Part shown: positions 34,109 through 40,954 of the stretch, piece after piece
Position numbering within the stretch: the first letter of the stretch is position 1
Layout: every line of letters begins with the position of its first letter
Assembly (NCBI GenBank): GCA_002438565.1
Contig: DJPN01000001.1
Span: forward strand, 4,350 to 68,349
Length of the DNA stretch: 64,000 nt
Reading direction: 5' to 3'
DNA from: Alphaproteobacteria bacterium UBA6411
GTDB lineage: Bacteria; Pseudomonadota; Alphaproteobacteria; CAAGCB01; CAG-977
The notes under the pieces: model-generated
Told to the model about the DNA's origin: nothing
Database searches by the model: none
The model's input: only the letters and a program-made list of their open reading frames with translations
Translations under genes and position numbers: made by a program

Positions 34109-35425
34109 ATGGTTGAAAACGACAGTACGGAATACAAAGAAAAGCTGACCGCCGGTTTGGAAAAAGAGGTTGTCGCGTTTTTAAACGCGCGCGGCGGAAC
34201 GATTTTTATCGGTGTTGACAGAAACGGAAACGCCGTCGGAGTAGAAAAGTGCGATGCCGTTCAGCTGGAAATCAAAGATCGCTTGATCACGGGAATTCGC
34301 CCATCCATTATGGGCTTGTTCGATATCGGCTGCGAAGATAAAGACGGCAAGCAAATCTTGCGGATTACCGTTGCGGCGGGCAAAGAGCCGCCCTATTACA
34401 TTCGCACAAACGGCATGAGCGAACGCGGCTGTTTTGTCCGCATCGGCAGTTCCGCCCACCCGATGACGCAAGATCAAATCGACGCGTTGTATTATCGGCG
34501 GACGCATACGTCTTTGCGCAACATTCCGTCGCCGAATCAGCGCTTGGACTTTACGCAGCTTCACATTTACTATGCGGGCAAAAAGCTGGTTCTGAACGAT
34601 TATTTCGCCGACAATCTGCAACTGAAAACGGACGACGGGCGGTATAATATGATTGCTTATCTGTGCGCGGACGAAAATGGCATGCCGATGCTGTTCGCCA
34701 AATACGCGGGGACGGACAGGGACGTTTTGACGGAAAACAAGAATTTCGGCTATTGCTCTTTGATTAAAGCAACCGAGCAGATTTTGGACAAGTTCGCGGT
34801 CGAAAACCGCATTTACGCGCGGGTGACGGCGACCAAGCGCGAAGAACGTCCGATGGTTGATCCGCAGGCGTTGCGCGAAGCGGTGATTAACGCGGTTCTG
34901 CACAACGATTATTCATACAGCAACCCACCAAAGTTCGAGATGTTTTCAGACAGGATAGAGATTACTTCGACGGGCGGTTTGCCGTGGGGCATGACAAAAG
35001 AAGACTTTTTCAACGGCAAGTCATGTCCGCGCAATCCAGAATTAATGCGGATTTTTCAAGATATGGAACTGGTCGAACGTTTGGGATCGGGCGTGCGACG
35101 CATTTTGAACGCCTATACGCCGGACGTGTTCGAGATTTCGGATACGTTTTTCCGCGTAACGTTCCGTTATAACAAACCGTTCGACAAGGCGACGCCGGAA
35201 GAAGCCGTCCCAAAAACTGGGGTAAAAACCAGGGGAAAAACTAGGGAGAAAATTCTGTCGCTGATACGGCAAAACCCGACGATTTCAGCGGCGGAAATGG
35301 CTGAAAAACTGGGATTGACGGTCAAAGGCGTGGAATGGCAGCTGGCAAAATTGAAATCCGACGGCGCAATCACCCGCATCGGCGCGGCAAACGGCGGCAA
35401 GTGGGTGGTAAAGAAAATATCTTGA
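34109..35425 (+). CDS. AlbA_2 (Schlafen-type) DNA-binding/ATPase-like regulator
   Basis: 438 aa. N-terminal AlbA_2 domain (TEYKEKLTAGLEKEVVAFLN, ARGGTIFIGVDRNGNAVGV); central GHKL-like ATP-binding region (REAVINAVLHNDYSY, FSDRIEITSTGGLPWG, ERLGSGVRRIL); C-terminal winged helix (TISAAEMAEKLGLTVKGVEWQL). This is the layout of the RNA/ATP-binding putative transcriptional regulators common in mobile elements. The start follows AGAGGTG; the frame is open back to 34010. No G+C contrast with the chromosome. The following AT-rich operon has its own promoter at its end. Confidence 0.85.
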   Translation: MVENDSTEYKEKLTAGLEKEVVAFLNARGGTIFIGVDRNGNAVGVEKCDAVQLEIKDRLITGIRPSIMGLFDIGCEDKDGKQILRITVAAGKEPPYYIRTNGMSERGCFVRIGSSAHPMTQDQIDALYYRRTHTSLRNIPSPNQRLDFTQLHIYYAGKKLVLNDYFADNLQLKTDDGRYNMIAYLCADENGMPMLFAKYAGTDRDVLTENKNFGYCSLIKATEQILDKFAVENRIYARVTATKREERPMVDPQALREAVINAVLHNDYSYSNPPKFEMFSDRIEITSTGGLPWGMTKEDFFNGKSCPRNPELMRIFQDMELVERLGSGVRRILNAYTPDVFEISDTFFRVTFRYNKPFDKATPEEAVPKTGVKTRGKTREKILSLIRQNPTISAAEMAEKLGLTVKGVEWQLAKLKSDGAITRIGAANGGKWVVKKIS

Positions 35426-35450
35426 AAAAACATTTCTAGGATGTTATCTT
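35422..35450 (+). promoter_or_regulatory. Promoter candidate of the sce7726-sce7725-RES operon
   Basis: TTGAAA at 35422-35427, 17-bp spacer, TATCTT at 35445-35450; the -35 overlaps the stop of the preceding gene. The first ATG of the operon is 29 bp downstream. Confidence 0.5.
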
Positions 35451-35478
35451 GCAATAATCTTTTTCAAGGACGACTTTC

Positions 35479-36363
35479 ATGAAGAATGATACTGATATAG
35501 AAAACTTTTCATATCTCGTTCGTCTTTTTTCAACAAAGATGTATAAAGAATTACTACAAAATAAATCATCAAAAATTTTTGACGAAATAATAAGAAATAC
35601 AAATATTTTAGATAACATCTCATATAATTGCTCTCTTAAAGAAATGTTAGATGTAGCATACAATATTTTACTTAAAAAGTATAGATGTGAATACGTATAT
35701 AAGAATATTATTGTAAATAAAATTGTACAAGGGAAACACTCGCCAAGCGATTCATTTATAATAAATGAATTGCCTGTTTATAATTGTAAAGCAGATTCCG
35801 TTGTTTTAAATGGCACATCTACTGTTTATGAAATAAAAACAAAATATGATAATTTAGACAGAATCGAAAGACAGGTTAATGCTTATGAAAAAGCATTTGA
35901 CAAAATAAATATTGTTATTGATTCTGATGATTCGAAGTCTAATAATTTAACAAAAATACTTCCAAAAAACGTAGGAATACTTGTTATGGGGGCGAATGGA
36001 GAAATGAGTGAATATAAAAAAGCCGTTTCTAATAAAGCGTATGTAGATAACGACATCATTTTTAATATACTTCATAAAAATGAATATATAGGTATTCTCC
36101 GTAAGAATGGATTTATTGTTTCTGATATTCCAAACATGAAAATACATAGAGAATGTAAAGAAATGTTTTCCACGCTTTCCAAAGAGGTGGCACATAAAGA
36201 GATGGTATCTGCTCTTAAAAAAAGAGGAAAGCCTTTATCAGAGTTTGTTTTTAATATTCCTGAATCACTCAAAGCTGTTGCGTTAAAGAACTGTTTTACA
36301 AAAAATGAACGCGTGAATTTTATAGATATGTTAAACTTACCAATTTGCGAAGTTTTAAAATAA
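35479..36363 (+). CDS. sce7726-family protein, PD-(D/E)xK-like nuclease fold
   Basis: 294 aa, very AT-rich. The middle reads CKADSVVLNGTSTVYEIKTK (residues 103-122), i.e. D106...E118-x-K120, followed by a conserved QVNAY (132-136). This is the core expected of a PD-(D/E)xK nuclease and is the hallmark of sce7726-like proteins. The family name comes from Sorangium cellulosum; its function is not established. The partner family sce7725 is encoded 13 bp downstream, as usual for this pair, and a RES protein follows. Cleavage of nucleic acid is inferred from the motif only. Confidence 0.82.
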   Translation: MKNDTDIENFSYLVRLFSTKMYKELLQNKSSKIFDEIIRNTNILDNISYNCSLKEMLDVAYNILLKKYRCEYVYKNIIVNKIVQGKHSPSDSFIINELPVYNCKADSVVLNGTSTVYEIKTKYDNLDRIERQVNAYEKAFDKINIVIDSDDSKSNNLTKILPKNVGILVMGANGEMSEYKKAVSNKAYVDNDIIFNILHKNEYIGILRKNGFIVSDIPNMKIHRECKEMFSTLSKEVAHKEMVSALKKRGKPLSEFVFNIPESLKAVALKNCFTKNERVNFIDMLNLPICEVLK

Positions 36364-36376
36364 GAAGGAGAGCTTT

Positions 36377-37330
36377 ATGTATTTTCCGTATTTGAGAGGA
36401 AAACAATTTGAACTTATTGCGATTAGAGATTTTGCAGAATGGGCGGACAATAAGAAAATTATCCCTATTATTGAACCCGTAAAAGCATCAATGAATACGC
36501 TTTTCACAGCTGGAGATAAGCTAACCGATCAAAAATTTAAATTTTTGATTATTTTAAACCCAGAATACGGCGAAAACAAAAACAACCATGCAAGAAATAT
36601 TGACGATATTCAAGAAAAATACAATAGTAATCAATTTTGTGTATATACATATATCTTAAATCAAGAAACCGCATGTAATGATTTGAAAAAATTTATAGCT
36701 CTCTCAAGAGGTCATGCTATTTCTTTGATCTACAAAAGAAAACCGACAGAAGAGGAAGTTACATATATAAACTCATTAAATAATGTCAATTATAGTATAT
36801 TTGACGAAAAAGCACTAGGAAGGCATACCTGTCAAAAGTTAGTTAATATTTTTCAAAAAAAATCTGATCCAATTATATTAGAAGATAACTTTAAAAAAGA
36901 AGAGAAAAATGCAGATTATCAAAGCGAAGATGTTTTTTCAGATCGACACATCCTATATAAAACAGATGGATATGCGGGTTTTTCCGATTATTTAATAGTG
37001 GGAGATCATTTTTCTGAAGTTGGAGGTCCGGCATTCGCAGTTACAATACATTTATCATATATAGATGAAAAGGATGACAATGTATTAAAAATTCGTCACT
37101 ATGTTTCGGATCAAACCGAAACAAGAGAAGATACAGCAGGAAAATTTGAAGAAGCATTACAGAAACTAATAAAAGATATTAAAAGTGATCCGCAAAATGA
37201 AAATTTTAATACGAGAGCATGTAATACTTTTAATGAATTATATAATGCACAACATTTTCCTGGATTAGGGTTTGTCAAAAAGTTGTCTATGTTGCAACAC
37301 ATCGAAATCCTTAATAAATATTTAAAATGA
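36377..37330 (+). CDS. sce7725-family protein
   Basis: 317 aa. The family start MYFPYLRGKQFELIAIRDF and IPIIEPVKASM are recognisable. The same opening is found in phage and bacterial 'beta'-family proteins. No catalytic motif is evident to me. Ribosome site AAGGAG precedes the ATG, and the stop overlaps the start of the RES gene by 4 bp (ATGA type), so the two are translationally coupled. Function is unknown; constant pairing with sce7726 suggests a complex. Confidence 0.8.
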   Translation: MYFPYLRGKQFELIAIRDFAEWADNKKIIPIIEPVKASMNTLFTAGDKLTDQKFKFLIILNPEYGENKNNHARNIDDIQEKYNSNQFCVYTYILNQETACNDLKKFIALSRGHAISLIYKRKPTEEEVTYINSLNNVNYSIFDEKALGRHTCQKLVNIFQKKSDPIILEDNFKKEEKNADYQSEDVFSDRHILYKTDGYAGFSDYLIVGDHFSEVGGPAFAVTIHLSYIDEKDDNVLKIRHYVSDQTETREDTAGKFEEALQKLIKDIKSDPQNENFNTRACNTFNELYNAQHFPGLGFVKKLSMLQHIEILNKYLK

Positions 37331-38370
37331 GCTGTAAAATGAAATTTTGCTGCACAAAGTGCTTTAATGATAAATATTTTGAAATATCAGATATTCCTTT
37401 CCAAAAAACAGGAAAATGTTATTATTGTGGGACAGAAAATGCAAAATTAATAAATCCTGCCGACTTAAAAATTCATTTTGACGGATTAATAGATTTATAT
37501 GAACCAAATGGAAAAAATGGGAAGCTATTGTTTAATCAAATATCTTCCGATTGGAATATTTTTTCCAATAAAATACCTAAAAATCTCCAAAAAGAACTTT
37601 TTTATAAAATTTGCCTCTGTCCCGATCATAAAAGATATGCCCTAAGAGGAATCAACGATATTCATAAAAAAGCTGAGATAAATTGGAAGAATTTTTCAGA
37701 TGAAATAAAGTATAAAAACAGATTTATAATATCAAACACGCAGATATTTGATATTTTGGATGAATTTTCTTATTTATTTTCTTTAAAAGATATTCCATCT
37801 GCTTTTTATAGAGCCAGAAAAATGGAAAACTTTGATGAGTTTAACGAAAATGATATGTTAAAACCTCCCAAAGAAAAAACAACAAATGGACGTGCTAATC
37901 CAAAGGGAATACCCTATTTTTATGTAGCATCTGATAGTAATACCGCTATTCACGAAATACGCCCTCATCGAGGAGATATAGTTTGTGTTGCAAAAATAAA
38001 GGCGACCAATATTCCTAAATTAAAAATTTTGGATTTACGATGCATAAATTCATATAATTTTTCTCCTTTTGAAGAAAATGAAGATGCTGAAAAATTAATT
38101 AATGCTTTAGCTTTTATGAAGTTGTTTGCAAAAAAATTAGCCTTGCCGATTATATCTCATCAAAAAGATTTTGATTATTTGCCAACGCAATATTTGTGTG
38201 AAAAAATAAAATCTCTTAATTGGTCTGGCATAGCATACAAAAGTTCTGCTAGCTCTGAAAAAAATGAAGGATATAATATAGTTTTTTTTGATGATGCTGA
38301 TTTTAAAATTATTAACTATATGAAAAATGAAATATTAGAAACGAAAATCAAATCAAAACTATTAAAATAG
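37327..38370 (+). CDS. RES-domain protein with N-terminal zinc ribbon
   Basis: 347 aa. Residues 8-34 form a zinc ribbon (CCTKC and CYYC). The C-terminal half is a RES domain: FYRAR (160-164), NGRANPKGIPYFYVASDSN (187-205), HEIRP with E210, and a late SSAS...GYNIVFF block supplying the conserved Ser region. RES domains in Xre-RES toxin-antitoxin pairs degrade NAD+. This protein is about twice the length of such toxins, with a zinc ribbon and a helical region ahead, and is fused by overlap to sce7725. NAD+ depletion on activation is a reasonable hypothesis, not shown. Confidence 0.83.
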   Translation: MSCKMKFCCTKCFNDKYFEISDIPFQKTGKCYYCGTENAKLINPADLKIHFDGLIDLYEPNGKNGKLLFNQISSDWNIFSNKIPKNLQKELFYKICLCPDHKRYALRGINDIHKKAEINWKNFSDEIKYKNRFIISNTQIFDILDEFSYLFSLKDIPSAFYRARKMENFDEFNENDMLKPPKEKTTNGRANPKGIPYFYVASDSNTAIHEIRPHRGDIVCVAKIKATNIPKLKILDLRCINSYNFSPFEENEDAEKLINALAFMKLFAKKLALPIISHQKDFDYLPTQYLCEKIKSLNWSGIAYKSSASSEKNEGYNIVFFDDADFKIINYMKNEILETKIKSKLLK

Positions 38371-38378
38371 ATGATGCT

Positions 38379-38708
38379 TTACCCCAATGCCGCTAAGACT
38401 CTGACGGCTTGGGCGAGTTCGTTATTGTTCATTTTGGAAAGAAGCGTCAACGCCTCGTTCTTCAATGCAGATTGTTCCGTGCGTAAATGAGCGTCCGCAT
38501 CCATCAAATCGCCGTATGTACACCCCAAGACGGCAACGATTTTTTCCAAAACCTCCAAAGAAACCCCGACGCCGCATTCGATATTGCTGATTGTTCTGGT
38601 TCCGACATCACACAATTCCGCCAAGCGTTCCTGCGACATTTTGGGACGCTTTGCTTTTCTGAACGCTTTAACGCGGTTGCCTATGGTTTTTCGCAAATTT
38701 TCACTCAT
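38379..38708 (-). CDS. XRE-family HTH regulator
   Basis: 109 aa. Residues 4-60 are a Cro/C1-type helix-turn-helix: GNRVKAFRKAKRPKMSQERL, AELCDVGTRTISNIECG. It ends in a short helical tail. It is convergent with the RES gene (8 bp between stops) and divergent from the methyltransferase genes, with palindromes in the shared promoter region. By position it may be a controller (C-type) protein for the restriction-modification genes, or the Xre partner of the RES protein. Confidence 0.88.
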   Translation of the reverse strand: MSENLRKTIGNRVKAFRKAKRPKMSQERLAELCDVGTRTISNIECGVGVSLEVLEKIVAVLGCTYGDLMDADAHLRTEQSALKNEALTLLSKMNNNELAQAVRVLAALG

Positions 38709-38760
38709 ATATGCAGTTTAGTTTCTATAAATTATGATTTTAATGTAGATTTCTTTCCTG

Positions 38761-38820
38761 TTTTGAGTCAAAATACGCAAAAGTTTGCATATTTATACAA
38801 AAAACAGGAAGAAAGTTTGC
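38761..38820. promoter_or_regulatory. Operator-like palindromes between XRE and the methyltransferase genes
   Basis: TTTTGA-G-TCAAAA at 38761-38773; GCAAA-AG-TTTGC at 38777-38788; and a second AAGTTTGC at 38813-38820 that runs to the methyltransferase start codon at 38822. The last could cover its ribosome site. These are plausible binding sites for the adjacent XRE protein. Confidence 0.5.
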
Positions 38821-38821
38821 T

Positions 38822-39466
38822 ATGCCGGAAAACAAACAGGTCATCAGTGCGCAGAGAGTCGCGGAATACGGCGAGGTTTTGACCGCCGAACGCGAAGTCG
38901 AGGCGATGCTGGATCTGGTGTCGGCGGAGGCGGCACGAATCGACAGCCGTTTTTTGGAACCCGCGTGCGGAAACGGCAATTTTTTAACCGCGATTTTGCG
39001 GCGCAAGCTGGAAACGGTCGCGCGGCAGTACAAATCCAAAGTTGCGGATTACGAGATTCAATCACTTTTCGCGCTTGCTTGCATATACGGAATCGATATT
39101 CTGCCGGACAACGCGCAGGCGTCGCGCGACCGCTTGGCGCGGCAGATGACGGACGCGTTTCGGGTTTTGTACGGCAAAGAACCGAGCGAAGCCTATCAAA
39201 AATCGGCGCGATACATTTTAAGCAAAAACATCGTTTGCGGCGATTCGCTGAACGGCGTTGAAAAAATCACGTTTGTTCAATGGTCGCTGATCGGCGACAA
39301 ATTTAAGCGCGAGGAATACAAGTTCGGGCATTTGACGGCATCGTGCGCCTATTTGCCGCTGTTCGGATTCGCGGACGGCAATCCGGACAAGCCCGTGTAT
39401 CAGGCAAAGCCGATTCGCGAACTGCCGCTTGTTTCCGTTTTGAACGTCGGAGATTGCGATGACTGA
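38822..39466 (+). CDS. Small methyltransferase-fold protein of the island R-M module
   Basis: 214 aa. SAM-binding motif I FLEPACGNGNFL (44-55), then a helical region and the C-terminal block YILSKNIVCGDSLNG. A catalytic NPPY/F motif is not found, so on its own it is unlikely to methylate DNA. It overlaps the next methyltransferase by 8 bp (39459-39466). Both proteins carry their own motif I, so they are not two halves of one broken gene. It may act as a partner subunit. Confidence 0.75.
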   Translation: MPENKQVISAQRVAEYGEVLTAEREVEAMLDLVSAEAARIDSRFLEPACGNGNFLTAILRRKLETVARQYKSKVADYEIQSLFALACIYGIDILPDNAQASRDRLARQMTDAFRVLYGKEPSEAYQKSARYILSKNIVCGDSLNGVEKITFVQWSLIGDKFKREEYKFGHLTASCAYLPLFGFADGNPDKPVYQAKPIRELPLVSVLNVGDCDD

Positions 39467-40949
39467 AAACCATGCGCCCGATATTTTGTCCTGCATCGCA
39501 AACCTGTCGAGCGACGAGGTCTTTACGCCGCCGAAAGTCGCGAACGCCATGCTGGATTTGCTGCCGCAAGAATTGTTCGCGAATCCGAAAACGACATTCC
39601 TTGACCCGTGTTGCAAAAGCGGCGTGTTTTTGCGCGAAATCGCCAAGCGGCTGCTGGTCGGGCTGGCGGATAAAATCCCCGATTTGCAACGGCGCATCGA
39701 CCACATTTTTCACAATCAGCTGTTCGGGTTGGCTTTGACCGATCTGACCGGACTGACGAGCCGCCGCTCCGTTTATTGTTCCAAGGACGCGAGCGGCAAA
39801 TACAGCGTGTCTTTTTTCAAAAATCCGCAGGGACACATTCGCTACACGCGATGCGAGCACGATTTTCAAAACGGAAAATGCCGTCAATGCGGTGCGTCGC
39901 AAAGCGAATACGACCGCGGCGAAGAACTGGAAACGCACGCCTATTCTTTCATACATTCGGACAAGGTTTTCAACGGTATGCAGTTTGATGTCATTATCGG
40001 CAATCCGCCGTATCAGTTGAGTGACGGCGGGAATGCTGCAAGCGCGCGTCCCATTTATCATTTGTTCGTACAACAGGCAAAGCGTTTAAATCCGAGATAC
40101 CTAACGATGATTATTCCGTCGCGCTGGTTTTCAGGCGGCAAAGGACTCGACGATTTCAGAGATGAAATGTTGCACGATGAAAGTTTACGTATTCTTTGTG
40201 ATGTTCCTACGCCATCAGATTGCTTTCCCGGGATACGATTGGAAGGCGGTGTCTGCTATTTTCTGTGGGATAGAGATAACAAAGGATTGTGCGAAGTTTC
40301 AACCTACAAAGACGGTTCAAAAATTTCATCTTTAACGCGTCCACTGTTGGAAAAAGGTTGCTCTACATTTGTTCGCTATAACGAAAGCATTTCTATTTTA
40401 AGAAAAATTCGTTCGTTTGGTGAAATGACAATGGACACTGTTATTTCATCACGAAAACCATTCGGTTTGCCAAACAATTTTTCAAATTTTCAAATCCAAA
40501 AACAGGATAATTCAATAAAGCTTATTGGATACAAAAAAGAGGGATATGTTGAAAAAAATCAGATTTTGCAACATACAGAATGGATCGGAAAATACAAAGT
40601 TTTGATCTCAGAAGCATATGGCGAAGTTAATTCTCAAACAGCCCTATTCGTAATAGGAAAACCTTTTGTTGTTGAGCCAAATGTGTGTTGTCTTGAAACA
40701 TATCTTGTTGCGGGGATTTTTAATAATAAGGAATATGCAGAGAATCAAGTTTCGTACATGAAAACAAAATTTTTCAGATTTCTTGTTATGTTGCAAAAGC
40801 CAACTCAACACGCCACGAAATCCGTTTATTCCTTTGTCCCCGTTCAGGATTTTTCAAAGCCTTGGACGGATGCTGAACTGTATGAAAAATACGGGCTGAA
40901 CGACGAGGAAATCGCCTTTATCGAATCCATGATTCGACCGATGGAGTAA
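39459..40949 (+). CDS. Eco57I-type N6-adenine DNA methyltransferase with TRD
   Basis: 496 aa. FTPPKVANAMLDLLP, motif I FLDPCCKSGVFL (47-58) and motif IV IIGNPPYQL (N182-Y185). A CEHDFQNGKCRQC segment may bind zinc. From about residue 230 to 465 the DNA becomes clearly AT-rich (about 40.15-40.85 kb) and then returns to island-average composition at the conserved C-terminal end VPVQDFSKPWTDAELYEKYG. That AT-rich block is probably the target-recognition domain, exchanged as a unit. Followed 5 bp later by the helicase gene. Confidence 0.85.
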   Translation: MTENHAPDILSCIANLSSDEVFTPPKVANAMLDLLPQELFANPKTTFLDPCCKSGVFLREIAKRLLVGLADKIPDLQRRIDHIFHNQLFGLALTDLTGLTSRRSVYCSKDASGKYSVSFFKNPQGHIRYTRCEHDFQNGKCRQCGASQSEYDRGEELETHAYSFIHSDKVFNGMQFDVIIGNPPYQLSDGGNAASARPIYHLFVQQAKRLNPRYLTMIIPSRWFSGGKGLDDFRDEMLHDESLRILCDVPTPSDCFPGIRLEGGVCYFLWDRDNKGLCEVSTYKDGSKISSLTRPLLEKGCSTFVRYNESISILRKIRSFGEMTMDTVISSRKPFGLPNNFSNFQIQKQDNSIKLIGYKKEGYVEKNQILQHTEWIGKYKVLISEAYGEVNSQTALFVIGKPFVVEPNVCCLETYLVAGIFNNKEYAENQVSYMKTKFFRFLVMLQKPTQHATKSVYSFVPVQDFSKPWTDAELYEKYGLNDEEIAFIESMIRPME

Positions 40950-40954
40950 GGGCG

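Noticed and set aside
38822..40949. Two methyltransferase genes as one gene broken by a frameshift
   Set aside because: Each has its own SAM motif I and its own start, with a normal 8-bp overlap, so they are separate proteins.
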